From the NCBI GenBank assembly GCA_024734495.1, contig JALMQS010000085.1:21233539-21297538 (forward strand): DNA of 64,000 nucleotides. The letters run 5' to 3'. The translations under genes were made by a program, and so were the position numbers. A model generated the notes under the pieces. That model did not search any database, was not told the DNA's origin, and worked only from the letters and a program-made list of their open reading frames with translations. This DNA comes from Forficula auricularia. Taxonomy: Eukaryota > Arthropoda > Insecta > Dermaptera > Forficulidae. Positions within the stretch are counted from its first letter, which is position 1; the number at the start of each line of letters is the position of its first letter. This document shows, piece after piece, positions 20,246-31,379 of the stretch.

Positions 20246-21250
20246 CAGCGTTTCCCAAACTTTTTCGACCACGGACCAGTAAAATTATTACCCGGTCTTC
20301 TTTTATGAAAAAAACATAATTTTAGTTAATAAAAAAATCTGATTATTTGAAATATACTTTAAAATTAAATTATTTTTAAATTGAAAGGTTTTTATTATTA
20401 AACTAATAAAAGACAATAATTTGATTTAATTATTATTATTTATTTTATTAACCTTCATTACATTTTTCTTATATATAAACATTAATACCTGCCCAAACAA
20501 TATAATTAAACAAAACCACCTCGTTCGGATCTCCGGGAAGGGGCTACCCGAGGAGAGACCATCATAAAGGGAAACCACATTCACAACAATGACACTATAA
20601 GACTGTAGGATTCTGATATGTTTTCTGAATCCATTTTAAAATTCCCACATTCATCAATACTTTTCAATATATAAAGCGATTCTTTTATCTTCCTCTTGAT
20701 CCAATTCATCTCATAATTTAGAGAAGATGGTCAACCAGTGGTGACCGAAACTGTTTAGTGAATTAATAAAATAAATAATAATAATTAAATTAAATTATTG
20801 TCTTTTATTAGTTTGTGACTATAAAAACCTTTCAATTTAAAAATAATTTAATATTAAAGTCACTATATTGCACATTTCACTGTTACATATTATCGTTACC
20901 CAATTGCAAGAATTAGGTAACTTGATTTTTTAATTTCTTGAGAAATATGGGAGAAACATTTTACCTATTCCCTACCAGGCATTTTTTTTTATAGTGCTTA
21001 TCTGAATAAAATGCTTAATATGACTGCACATTATTGTTACAGTTTACAGTTAAGAATAACAATTCTTATGTGTTTTAGCAATGAAATAGCCAGATATCTC
21101 AAAAATTGAATTTTGGAGTTATCTCGTTTTTACAATAGGGTGTCGAATTATGCTAGAGGCGAATTTTCTTAAAATTATGTCAAAAAAGTTTTTTTTTAAT
21201 TTTTTATACGGACCTGTACTGGGTCGCCAACTACAGTTTCGGAAACGCTG
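20246..21250. mobile_element. Non-autonomous hAT-type element
   Basis: A 1005-bp element with inverted ends CAGCGTTTCCCAAACT and the complement CAGCGTTTCCGAAACT. It is flanked by ATACAGTC (20238-20245) and ATATAGTC (21251-21258), an 8-bp duplication with one mismatch. No transposase is encoded. It contains a small RTE-like fragment at 20519-20572. Confidence 0.85.
20519..20572 (+). repeat. 54-bp fragment identical to RTE-like 5-prime coding region
   Basis: The segment from CCTCGTTCGGATCTCCGGG through GGAGAGACCATCATAAAGGG matches, in opposite orientation, the RTE-like copy at about 11930-11984. It is isolated, without other RTE sequence on either side. Confidence 0.85.
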
Positions 21251-21258
21251 ATATAGTC

Positions 21259-21871
21259 CGTTTTCTACCCCATTTTTTTTTCTTTTTTTTATTATAATTT
21301 ATAATATAATACGGCGTGAAAATCTTAGAATATCTAATGGTATAAACCGTATCTTCCTTATTCAACAAGTGTTAATTTTCGAAAATTAAAATTACCATAA
21401 ATTTCGCATAATTATCAGGCTTTTTCATATAAGGAAAAATCAAACATGTTGTCCTCTGTTGTAAATAAACATATTTTATCATTTAATAAATAAGACAAAT
21501 CTTTTATAGAGCAATCTAGATAAACGTTTATTAAAATTCCAGACGTTTCAGGAGAAATTCTCCCTTTATCAATGAAATTTTTGAGAAAATAGTTGATTTC
21601 AAAAGGAATATGTTAAAGCAAATTTCACATTTTTCTAAATCAACTTATTTTTTCAAATTTTCATTTATAAAGGGGGAGAACAGTGTAGGTTCTTGGTGAA
21701 ACATTTTAAATAAAGTAAAGAAAATTGTTTTAGAAACTTTTTAAAATATAAAATACTAAGTAGGTTTCACATAAATTTATGTGTTATATGTATTTATGTG
21801 AAACCTACCTAGGTTTGAAGCTTGTTTCTTATACAAGATTTGTATTTAGCTATATACAATTATATAATTTA
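21259..21871. other. No gene recognised
   Basis: AT-rich sequence between a hAT-type and a pogo-like element. A short palindromic stretch lies near 21740-21812 (AAGTAGGTTTCACATAAAT and its complement). Confidence 0.4.
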
Positions 21872-22011
21872 CAGTCGAGTCTCCACATATATCGAACTTT
21901 TTTCGGAACCTTGAATTTTCATAGAAAGAGTTTTCCTATATCGAAAAAAATTCTATATTTCGAATATAAATGATATTAATTTCTTGATTAGTTTTTGAGA
22001 ATTTTTTTATA

Positions 22012-22768
22012 TATATATATATCTATATATAACCAAACTTCTTGAGGATACAAATTCTCTTTAAATAGGTGTTGGTTTTATTCTTTTTTGACAAAAAAAC
22101 ACATTTTTATCTTTTATTTTTCTTTATTTTATTTTATTGTTACCCAGGAACGTTTCGACATTTTCAAATATGTTATAAAGAGAAACAAAGAGGTTGTCCT
22201 CTGCTTGTATATATATATATATATTTATTTAAATGTATATATATGTGTGTATGTTTATTTGCATCAAGCAGAGGACAACCTCTTTGTTTCTCTTTGTGAA
22301 TCAACAACTCTGCTACTCTCGGCAAAACAAAAACTTTTCAATTAAATTTTTTTTGCAATGAAATTTTCTCTGGAGAGAGACGGACTGGTAGAAACTTTAA
22401 TTGAATGTGATGGAGGGCAGCCCAGAGGTAGTGAGGAAAGAAACCCTGAAGAAGGAGGGAAAAATCCTCCGAAACGTCGGTTTGAAAGGAAAGGAGGAAA
22501 GATTCCAATAAATTACACCTTATTTGATATGTGTTAATTTTTTCTTTCCTCACTACCTCTGGGCTGCCTTCCATTACATTCAATTAACTTTTCAATTAAT
22601 TTTTCAATCAAATATGTCGAAACGTTCCTGGGTAACAATAAAATAAAATAAAGAAAAATAAAAGATAAAAATGTCTTTTTTTGTCAAAAAAGAATAAAAC
22701 CAACACCTATTTAAAAGAGAATTTGTATCCTCAAGAAGTTTGGTTATATATAGATATATATATAAATG
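22012..22768. repeat. Nested inverted repeat of Penelope-like terminal sequence
   Basis: Outer arms of about 150 bp (22012-22165 and 22610-22768) contain AACCAAACTTCTTGAGGATA and GTTACCCAGGAACGTTTCGA with their complements. Inside are a second pair around AGAGGACAACCTCTTTG (near 22186 and 22266) and a third pair around GGCAGCCCAGAGGTAGTGAG (22410-22440 and 22545-22575). A hammerhead motif sits in the innermost loop. Confidence 0.8.
22441..22483 (+). ncRNA. Hammerhead ribozyme motif, Penelope type
   Basis: Stem I AAACC/GGTTT (22441-22445 with 22479-22483); core CTGAAGA (22446-22452, CUGANGA). Stem II GGAGG/CCTCC (22454-22458 with 22466-22470); GAA, then a 2-bp self-complementary stem III AC/GT; and C at 22478 as the cleavage-site nucleotide. 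One extra A lies between the core and stem II. Hammerheads with tiny stem III are known in Penelope-like elements. Activity is untested. Confidence 0.75.
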
Positions 22769-22966
22769 ATATTTTTTACTACATTATAACCAAATTTGTT
22801 ATTATTACATATTTGTACATTTTTTTAAATTCTGCTTTAACCACTACATAATTGTTATTAGAAAGAAAATATTGAAAAATTTGCAATATGTATTTCTTTA
22901 GATCGAAATTTCTATAAATCAAATTTTCCCAATTTTTCAAGTTCGATATATAGAGGTTCGACTGTA

Positions 22967-23215
22967 TTTGTTTGAGACTCTAGTTTAGTATGTTTGACCT
23001 TCATCATAATATTCTCTTATTTCTTATGGTTTCAAAATATCCAATTGAATTTTTTCGTTTTGTTATAATAGTAAGCAGGTCACAAAACAAACGGATTCCT
23101 AATCAGCTTGCTATTACAACAAAATCAAAATATCCAATTGGGAATTTTGAACCCATAAGAGAATATTTCTAATTAAAAATACTGATATTGAAGGTCAAAC
23201 CTTCGAAACTACAGC
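22967..23215. repeat. Degenerate palindromic hammerhead pair
   Basis: Minus-strand remnant at about 22978-23012 (TTTGACCTTCATCATAATA) and plus-strand remnant at about 23176-23215 (ACTGATATTGAAGG, then ACCTTCGAAACTACAGC). They face each other at the ends of an inverted repeat. The layout matches the well-preserved pairs at 37684-37994 and 58196-58518, but the cores are mutated (CTGATAT). Confidence 0.6.
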
Positions 23216-24131
23216 TATGGTTAGATAAATAGCAAAGAATGAACTAAATTTTTACAAAAAAATAATTTATTAAAAATCATCTGGCTTGACATGTTAGTAC
23301 AAAACCCTTCCGATGTATAATATGTTTATTTGCATCAAACAGATGACAACCTCATTTTAAATAAACAACATTGCTAATCTCGGTAAAACAAAATATTTTC
23401 AATAGAGTGGACAAAATAGGCTTTTAATAAATTTTTTTTTAACCATTAGATTATTCATGATTTAAAAATTTTGTATGACTTGTTTTAGTTAATACTGTGA
23501 GATTTTAGGAGTCTCTAAGAAATGAACTGGATTAACTAATGCCATACAAAATTCCAACACTTACTAAAGCTTCTATATTAAAAAAATCATTAAATCGACA
23601 ATATTCATTCATGTTTTTTTTTATTCGCCATTTATTTACATTTTTCTAATTGTTAGAAGTTTGTTTACAAACATAACTTTATTTACATGCGGAATAAATA
23701 AATAACATTTTGTTGATCTTAAGCATTGGAGTTTTTAACAGCTGCTGCTGCTTTATAAAGTGTTGGTAAAAAAATAATATCTATTTTTGCAAATGATAAC
23801 ATTTAAAACAAACATAAGAAGAGAAACATGATTATCCTGATTAAAGCCTCATTGATGCATTAAAGGCTGCGTTTTCTTTCAATAATTAAAAAAACAGGTC
23901 TGTTTTATTTTAATTTATATATATAATTGTAAACTCTAAATTTATTCTTCATATATTTACTATTATATTTGTATTTTTTGTATTTGTATGTTTTTAGATT
24001 TAAAATCGGAATCTAGAAACTATATATTCTTGAAAAAAAAAGAATTTTTATTCTAAATGATCAAAATTTTTCAAGTTTAAAATTTTTGTATGGTAAATAC
24101 GCCTTTTTAATTTTTATTACTAACATATTAT
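23216..24131. other. No gene recognised
   Basis: AT-rich. Near 23320-23350 there is a diverged copy of the motif TTTATTTGCATCAA(G/A)CAGA found in Penelope-derived repeats elsewhere in the window. Confidence 0.4.
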
Positions 24132-24943
24132 TAGGGCTCGGATTTATAGGCACTAAAAATCTTTAAAATAGGCAACTAAACACTAAAAATAACTAAAATA
24201 GGCACTTAATTTCAAATAAGCAATTTCGGATGGTGTTAAATTTTCCTCTTTTGCACTACTATATCCTCCTAAATTATTGGCTATTCTTCAATTATTGTCC
24301 ATTCAGAATTTTGTCCATTTTTTGAATAAGATTGAAGGCAATAGGACCAGAGGCTTTTTTGATATTTTCTTGAAATCGCTGCAATATTTTTATGGACTCT
24401 ATCAAAGAGAGATTTCTTGCTTCTATAATGTTGTAATGGTTACAGGTAGATTGTTCAAATTGCTCTATATATGCTAAATCAGCCTCAATAAGAGTAATAG
24501 AAGTTAAAGCATTCTTACCCTCCCTTATAGATAAAGCATCATTTTCATTGATTGTTTCAATGACCTAAATTAATAAATAAATAGAATTACAGAACAATAT
24601 TAAAAAAAATAAATTTCAAATATACCTTTTGATTGAATTTCATCCAAGTATAATATATAGCTACTTGGATCCAGGTTTCCCAGCTTAATCATTTTTTCGG
24701 AATATTTTCTTAATAATTCAAAAAAACTTAAATTTAGAAAATGTATCGTAAAAAAATGGAAATTACCAATTTTTAGTTAAAATAGGCACTAAAAAAAGGC
24801 ATTTATACCCAGAATAGGGCAAAATAGGCACTAACAAATGCCTTTTATTTTATTCAAAATTTAATGAAACGCATAGATATCATATTGGCCTAAATTTTAA
24901 GCCATAAATAAAAAAAGTCAAATAGGGCGAAATCCGAGCCCTA
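24132..24943. mobile_element. hAT-like element remnant
   Basis: The ends TAGGGCTCGGATTT and AAATCCGAGCCCTA are perfect inverted repeats. Flanks CATATTAT and CATATATA are a poor 8-bp match. The interior repeats AAAATAGGCACTAA near both ends. The minus strand around 24290-24590 has a broken frame resembling a helical C-terminal transposase segment, too decayed to assign. Confidence 0.6.
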
Positions 24944-25590
24944 CATATATTATACAAAGCCTAACGTTTCGAACAACAATTTTTAAGATCTCATTTTTCC
25001 TTTATAAGTAAACATTGCAATTTAAGCCATAGAAGTTGATAGTAATTGCAGAATTAGTGATCGAAATTTTCTGTTATTTCTAGATTTTAGTTATTCATGT
25101 CACATTATAAGTTTATATAATTGAAAATTGAAATTTTTCTATGATAACTACACAACTTTATTTCTCAAATATAAATTAATGTAATATACACAACGTTTGG
25201 ATAACTAATTTACTGATATTAACACTTCGAAAGCTTTTAAACTTGAAAATTTATTTATTGTAATAATTTTTATTAAAAAAAAAATATAATTATATGGTTA
25301 TTTACCCTTATCTACATAAATTTCAATCTTCAGAAATGTGTGACAATGCTAGAATCCCTTTTATATTAAATTATAAAGACATATTTATTTTATTTTTAAA
25401 ATAATTTTTTTGATTTAAAAAATATATTTATAGTATTTTCTTTGTTTTAATCTTGAAAACCAATGGTCCACACTGTGCAGACTTAAATCTACATCTTTTA
25501 CAGGATGCGCAAAAGAAAGAGACTTTTATTAACGCTCAATAATCAATTGAAATGCTTTATTTAAGAAAGTATAAATCTACCTTCTTAAAT
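24944..25590. other. No gene recognised
   Basis: AT-rich spacer, no supported feature. Confidence 0.4.
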
Positions 25591-25593
25591 TAC

Positions 25594-25850
25594 AAGGAGA
25601 GGCGACTGTGGGTCAGTCGTTGGAGTGTCGGGCTGCTGTCCTGAAGTATGCTGGTTCAAGACTAAGTCTCGCCAGATATTTGCAGTCACCTCCTCTTGGA
25701 AAGCAATGGCAAACTACCAAGAGTATAATTGCCTAGTCAACCTCTCCCAACTAGCCGTTCCGAACCGGCGCTAAAAAGTAGGTCTCGTATATCTGTGTAA
25801 AAACAGCTAAACACACTCAGCACATATATATGGAGAGGTTCCGAAACTTC
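25594..25850 (+). mobile_element. tRNA-derived SINE
   Basis: The head resembles a tRNA gene: A-box-like TGGGTCAGTCGTTGG (25609-25623) and B-box-like GGTTCAAGACT (25653-25663). The body contains GGAAAGCAATGGCAAACTAC, a motif of the kind found in conserved SINE central domains. The end is not clearly defined; it runs up to the transposase remnant on the other strand. Confidence 0.7.
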
Positions 25851-25904
25851 AGGGAGACCTTAAAGAAGAAGAAATTACAAGGGCAAATAAACAACATTTT
25901 ATTT

Positions 25905-26160
25905 TTCAAGAGGATATCTGGAGCTGGCCGCATTTCTATACAGAAACTTGTGAGATTCTGTTTATTTCTTCCGGAATTCTGAATTTTTGAGCTCGACAAT
26001 ATTGTGTAGGTGTCGTCAATGTACACCTTGTGCTTTAAATAGCCCCACAAATAAAAAACGCATACCTTACAAGCAATGTCAACAATTTTGGACATGATTG
26101 ATTGGGAAAATAACTGTCTTACAACGATCATCGATATTTCGGCCATACAAGAACCCAATT
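25905..26160 (-). pseudogene. Decayed IS630-like transposase C-terminal fragment
   Basis: The minus-strand frame contains CVFYLWGYLKHKVY, corresponding to CDFYLWGHLKEQVY in the fragment at 14685-14960, and a terminal RPAPDILLK resembling RHLPDII. The remainder is eroded. Weak but specific similarity. Confidence 0.45.
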
Positions 26161-27371
26161 CATCTTGCTGAAGTTGAAAAATATGATTTTTTTCTGTACT
26201 TTAAAATAGTATATTATATTGGGTTGAAGCATTTGAATTTGCCATGACATCACTACGATATTTAGACTTTATCATTTGGCGCGACAAATGTTATGCTTCT
26301 AGATATTCTTGTATTTTAACAAATCTAATAGTATTTGTGCAACAAGAAAATAGAATAGAAAAAAAATGAATTTAACAAAGAACTAAAGAGGCCCGAAACG
26401 TTTGCTCGTGTATGGGGCAAATAAAATGGTTTTGTCGTTTCAAAGAGGGTCAGCCAGCCTGAGTGATTCTCCAACATCCGACCATTTAATCCAATGTGAT
26501 TAATTATCAACCATCGTACGGCAAACGCTACAAATTTATGTATTAACCTATAGTTTTTTAAATTAAGCATTTCATTGAGCTTTTATAAACGACTGCTTTT
26601 CTTCCGCACCTAGTACAAGACCTATGTAGAAAAAAGTCGATTCCGTGGGGTCCTGAGCACTCACCTATTTTTTATTTTATACTAAAAATAACAAACTATA
26701 ATAACAATCATTTAAACATTTTTTAATATACATATATAATTATTTATTTATGATATAATTATATGTATATATTTAATTCTTTTCGTTTACATATTAATTT
26801 ATGCATCTTTTTAATTAACCATTAGTTTTAATAAATAATTAATAAATTGGGTAGATATAAGCTTTTTGTTCATTATGCAGTTGTCTTGTAAATTCAGAAG
26901 GCTTCATTGAGCCCTAAAAAAAAATGTGTTGTGAGCAGAGCCGGATCTAAATAAGTTTTCTATTAGGCTCAACATTGAATAATTTTATCTCATTTATGTA
27001 TTTTCAACTATTTCTTATTTTTGTTCTTAAGTAAATGTTTATATTAAAAACTGTCAGATGTATGAATGGCGTGTTTTTAATCCCAAGAATTTATTTATCT
27101 TTATACTTCTTGGAAAACTTTTTACAGATTGTTCAAAAACATAGATTTGAAATTTAATTGTTTTTAGTAATTTAAGCATAAATATGTTGAGTTATTTATT
27201 TGGTGGCATTTGTATATGCATTTACCTCATTGGTTCAATAGCTGCTGCTAATAGTATTTTGACATTTTACTAAAAATTATTCAATTTTCAAAAGCCAAAG
27301 ATCGAAAATTATTTTTTCTCTACCAGGGCGCAATCACAATGTGGCAACGCCGAAAGACCACTATAAATTAA
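26161..27371. other. No gene recognised
   Basis: AT-rich. Near 26388-26425 the sequence GAGGCCCGAAACGTTTGCTCG resembles the 3-prime half of a hammerhead (CGAAACG) but lacks an intact CUGANGA core. Otherwise nothing supported. Confidence 0.4.
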
Positions 27372-27377
27372 AAATTA

Positions 27378-27815
27378 AATTAAAGAACAAAGAAAATATT
27401 TTTTTATTATAGACAAAAAGATCAGCCGGGGTTCGAACCCGGTATCTTCGCATGTCCGGTGCGATACTTTTTACAAGAGCGAGACTCTTAGGACCAGTTG
27501 TATGTCGGTTGGTAAACTCTTTTTAAACGTTGACAAAGGGTAAAACCTTAGAATTCACCTTGTGCCCGGTGGGATGGCCAATCCGATGACTGACACTTTC
27601 ATCTGATTGGCCATCCCACCGGGCACACGGGGGGAATTTTAAGGTTTTACCCTTTGTCAACGTTTAAAAAGAGTTTACCAACAGACATACAACTGGCCCT
27701 TATTCTCTTAACCAAGTGCAAAGCATTTCTCTGGACATGCAAAGATCCTGGGTTCGACCCCGGCTGTTCTTTTTGTCTATAATAAAAAATATTTTCTTTG
27801 TTGTTTAATTGAACT
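27378..27815. repeat. Two tRNA-like SINE ends in inverted orientation
   Basis: The arms 27378-27470 and 27725-27815 are reverse complements over the AAAGAAAATATTTTTTATT and AGACAAAAAGA segments. They also share a tRNA-like T-arm: GGGGTTCGAACCC (minus copy) and GGGTTCGACCCC (plus copy), each next to a GGACATGC(G/A)AAGAT segment. Each arm reads as a tRNA-derived SINE 3-prime part. The loop is filled by a Harbinger-like MITE. Confidence 0.65.
27491..27699. mobile_element. Palindromic Harbinger-like MITE
   Basis: A 209-bp palindrome with ends GGACCAGTTGTATGTC and the complement of GACATACAACTGGCCC, flanked by TTA (27488-27490 and 27700-27702). It shares terminal and central motifs (GGCCATCCC) with the MITE at 6364-6508. 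Confidence 0.75.
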
Positions 27816-27968
27816 ATTCAATTTATTATTCATTTTCCCCTCACCCTCGATCCGGCTCTATACATGGCTTTGATTTACTTTTATATATTATAATTTAGAA
27901 TTTTTGTTAATATACACGAATAAGAATTTGTGTTATTGATCTCTTTATATAACTTTAATCTTTAAATA

Positions 27969-28240
27969 CACTAGGACCTCGCTAATCCGAATATATTCGG
28001 ATTATTTGAAATGATTAGAGGTCTTATAAACTAAATCGGATAAAAAACAAACAAACAATTGAATTGACATTAAACAAGTGATCGGGGAGGCGGATGGCGA
28101 TACACACACAGCCTAGTGTATCGCAATGAGATTATCCAAATCACTGCCACTTAGAATAAGATCTTTTTAACAATAAACAATTTTCTCTGCCAAATATTTT
28201 ATAACAATATCCGAAATTTCAGATTAGCCAAGTTCTAATG
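27969..28240. mobile_element. Small pogo-like MITE
   Basis: The ends CACTAGGACCTCGCTAATCC and the complement CATTAGAACTTGGCTAATCT are flanked by TA (27967-27968 and 28241-28242). At 272 bp it has no coding capacity. Confidence 0.7.
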
Positions 28241-28242
28241 TA

Positions 28243-29099
28243 TTTTGTTTGTAAATAGTTCCTTTGACATCATTCAAATGAATTATTTATTCATTCATAA
28301 TTTGTAAATAGTTTTTACATTATATATTTATATAAAATATTAATCCATTTTCATTACTTGTTAATTATGCAGATTGTCATACGTACATAAATTTCATTAG
28401 ACTATAATATGTTCATTTTAAGAGAATTAATTGAATTTTCCATTTAATATATTACGTTGATGTCTTCTAATTCAATTATGAAATTCTCTGATTTTGATTA
28501 ATCAAAACTAAAAAAAACAAAGTTTTTATAAATAGGGACAGAAATCTAGATTCATGTGCAATTTAATTTAACCCGTTTGTTCCTAAAAATAATAATTCAT
28601 TCATACGTAGCAGCTTTTTGTAAAAAGAATTAATTAGAATATTTCTTTAAAACATACATTTTCATTTAATAATAGTATTAGGGTTAATATATATATATAT
28701 AGAGAGAGAGAGAAAAAACTTTTAAATTTATAATAAATATTGGCCCCTTAAAGAAAAAAAATTAATGTGAAAATTTTAACTTAAAAAGTTGAGTTAAAAT
28801 ATATATAATGTGGATAATCCCATCCCTTCCTCTCTGTGTATATTATAAATTTAATTTAATTGAATAAAAATAAAATAAAATACAAATTTATATTTTTCAA
28901 ATTAGTAAGACTGAAAATTCTTTAAGTATTCGTTTATAAGTAGATCAAAAAAATAAATGGAACTGATTTAGAATGATGTTACTATAAGATATTAATAGTT
29001 AGTTGTCTTATATTTGTGTGTACTAAATATTAATGAAATAAATAAATATTTAAATTAAAATAGCTAATTTGTTGAGTTTTATTATTTATTCATCCAAGT
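28243..29099. other. AT-rich spacer with TA/GA microsatellite
   Basis: No gene recognised. A short TATATA then GAGAGA tract lies at about 28688-28712. Confidence 0.45.
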
Positions 29100-29107
29100 C
29101 CCTAAAG

Positions 29108-29437
29108 CAGTGATTCTCAACCACTGTGCCGCGGAACTTTAGTGTGCCGCGAGATTCTTGAAGTGTGCCGCCACTGCTAGACAGTGGTCCCTCCCGAATT
29201 GAATTTTTTTTACATTTCTTTATCAATTGACACTACATTTAATCCAAATAATTATTTGATCATTTGAACTAAAGAGGTAGTAACATTTTACAGAATGCAG
29301 AATGTCCTATCATAATTTTACGTAGATCAATCAATAAACCAAATAAAATTCTCTTAATTTATTTTATTGTTAGTTTGGCGTCAAATTTTTACATTATTAA
29401 AAATGTGCCGTGACGAAAAAAAGGTTGAGAATCACTG
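29108..29437. mobile_element. Non-autonomous hAT-type element
   Basis: The perfect inverted ends CAGTGATTCTCAACC and GGTTGAGAATCACTG are flanked by a perfect 8-bp duplication CCCTAAAG (29100-29107 and 29438-29445). 330 bp, non-coding. Confidence 0.93.
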
Positions 29438-29664
29438 CCCTAAAGATAGGATATTATTTAATTAAAAATTAATTCTTATACAGGGCAAACTTCAATCAAA
29501 CAAATAATATAAAATATACAACTAATCAGTTAAACTAGGGGGTTGACCAACCTTTTAGCTTCCCTGGGCCACATTAGAAGAATGCGGAGTTGTTTTGGGC
29601 CACACATAAAATACACTAACGTTAATGATAGCTGATGAGCAAAAAGAATATATAAGTAGTTGAT

Positions 29665-30059
29665 ATATGAAGGGTCAGGGGGAAAAGTGATTTTAAGGTA
29701 GGTTTTCCTCGGTGCGACTATCACGATTATCGTTGATCACTATTTCTTTGTATTTCTTAAGGAGCTATTTTCCTTCGAGCGACTGCCGGTAAGGGACGTT
29801 TCCCTCGTTGCACGATTATTGTTGAACGATCATCGTGATAGTCGCACCGAGAAAAACGTACCTTTAAACTGATGATATCAGTTGGTCTATGATGGATAGT
29901 TTCATTTCCAATAAATAAAAGTAAAAAACACTGATTTTATACTAAAAACCCAGTTTCTAAAACTGATAAGTGGGAAAAGTAGCTTAAGATAACTTTAAAT
30001 GTCGTTTTTATGCCAAATTAAAAATAAGACCACGTCTTTTTCCCCCTGACCCTTCATAT
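29665..30059. mobile_element. Inverted-repeat element nested in the hAT element
   Basis: The terminal inverted repeat ATATGAAGGGTCAGGGGG with its complement CCCCCTGACCCTTCATAT is 22 bp long including the following A-run. A clear target duplication is not visible. It contains the smaller palindrome at 29692-29872. Confidence 0.75.
29692..29872. mobile_element. Innermost palindromic MITE
   Basis: Inverted ends with CTCGGTGCGACTATCACGAT in both arms (29712-29731 and complement at 29837-29856), preceded by AAGGTA and followed by TACCTT. Third level of nesting at this locus. Confidence 0.75.
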
Positions 30060-30480
30060 TTAAGAAATTTAAGCTTTAATACTTTATGAATTTTGTTTAT
30101 AAAAGTAAAAGACAAGTCAGCAACATCAAATTAGTGAGATGTTTGTCATTGTTTTTGAGACATAATCTTTCAAATTTAGTTCAAAGGAATTCTCAGTGAG
30201 TTCTCAAAATGCTCATCAAATATTTTTGAATCTAGCTTCTTCATTCTGTGTGCTTGAAAATAATTGATTCAACTAAATAAAATTATTTAAGAATCATTTT
30301 AGAATACCTCATTGCTAAATAACATGTTAAATTAAAAAATGCTTTATCATAAATTAATAGCAAGTTAAAATTGTTATATTTTTAGTCGCAATCTCCATAA
30401 AGTTTGTAAGTTTCAGATTTATTGTCGGGCCACATTGGAGAGGCGTCTTGGGCCGCGGGTTGGACAAGCCTGAGTTAAAC

Positions 30481-31182
30481 ATAACTAAATAAATAAATAA
30501 ACAAAAATATAGTTAATTATAAACTATACATAGATAAAATATTAAGTAAATAAATAAACAAATCCAGTGATAAAATATCAAAAAAAAGAAGTATAGGAAT
30601 ATAGAATAAATCCAGAAGAATTGTGTATTATTTGTAATACATTTGAAACAGAGAATTTGTATCACCTAATACGAATACATGAAAGCCTAAGAGAGCGATT
30701 TCCCAAATAAATGAACAATTTAAACCCTCTCACTGATCGTGATTTTAAACGACTGTATTATTATTGAAGGGGCTCGAAATTATGGTCGTTTATAAAAATC
30801 GTCCTTGTCTGGCGAGCCCAAAATTGGACTTAATTTAGATCGCTTTTTGCATGATGCGAATCGATTTCAAAGGCTAGAGTTTTTTGAGAGTGTCATGTGT
30901 TCCAATCTCGTCACTCCTACACTATAAACCAACATTTATATACTAATACTATACTAAGCTATCATTGTTTTTGTTTTTTGCTAAAAGATGAAAAGGTAGA
31001 TTAAAAACTAATATTTTATTTATTTGTTGTAAAAATTTATTAGAAAATCTTATAAATACACATATATACATAGAGATTTTAACCTTCTCATAAGGAAAAA
31101 TGAATGAGGTTTTCCTCTGCTTGATGTAAATAAACATATATATACATATAATATATTTATATGTATAAATATTTATTTGTTA
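30481..31182. other. No gene recognised
   Basis: AT-rich with a modestly richer segment at 30720-30930 lacking any convincing frame. Confidence 0.4.
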
Positions 31183-31378
31183 GAGACTATAGTTTCGAAG
31201 GTTTGATCTTCATCATAAGTCTTTTTAATTAGAAATATTCTGATTGACTAGCTTACTATAACAACAAAAATAATTTAGCCATATCCAATCAGGTATTTGA
31301 ACCCATTAGAAATAACAAATAAAATATTGCTAGATGATGAAGTTAAAACTTCGAAACTAAGATTCTTACAAATAAAAT
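31183..31378. repeat. Degenerate palindromic hammerhead pair upstream of Penelope remnant
   Basis: A minus-strand motif at about 31184-31232 (GACTATAGTTTCGAAGG on plus; core mutated to CTTATGA) faces a plus-strand motif at about 31330-31372 (GATGATGAAGTT, then AACTTCGAAACTAAGATTC). Confidence 0.6.
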
Positions 31379-31379
31379 T

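Larger units (their letters stand above)
21872..22964. mobile_element. Pogo-like element hosting a Penelope-derived palindrome
   Basis: The ends CAGTCGAGTCTCCACATATA and the complement CAGTCGAACCTCTATATATC continue into matching ATCGAAC and are flanked by TA at 21870-21871 and 22965-22966. The interior from about 22010 to 22770 is a separate long inverted repeat of Penelope type; removing it leaves a short MITE. Confidence 0.7.
29536..30472. mobile_element. Non-autonomous hAT-type element with nested insertions
   Basis: The ends TAGGGGGTTGACCAACC and the complement of GGTTGGACAAGCCTG each adjoin GGGCCACATT or its equivalent. They are flanked by a perfect 8-bp duplication AGTTAAAC (29528-29535 and 30473-30480). 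The interior carries the element at 29665-30059. Confidence 0.9.

Noticed and set aside
26388..26425. Possible further hammerhead (CCCGAAACGTTTG)
   Set aside because: The CUGANGA core is CTAAAGA and helix II cannot form more than two pairs.
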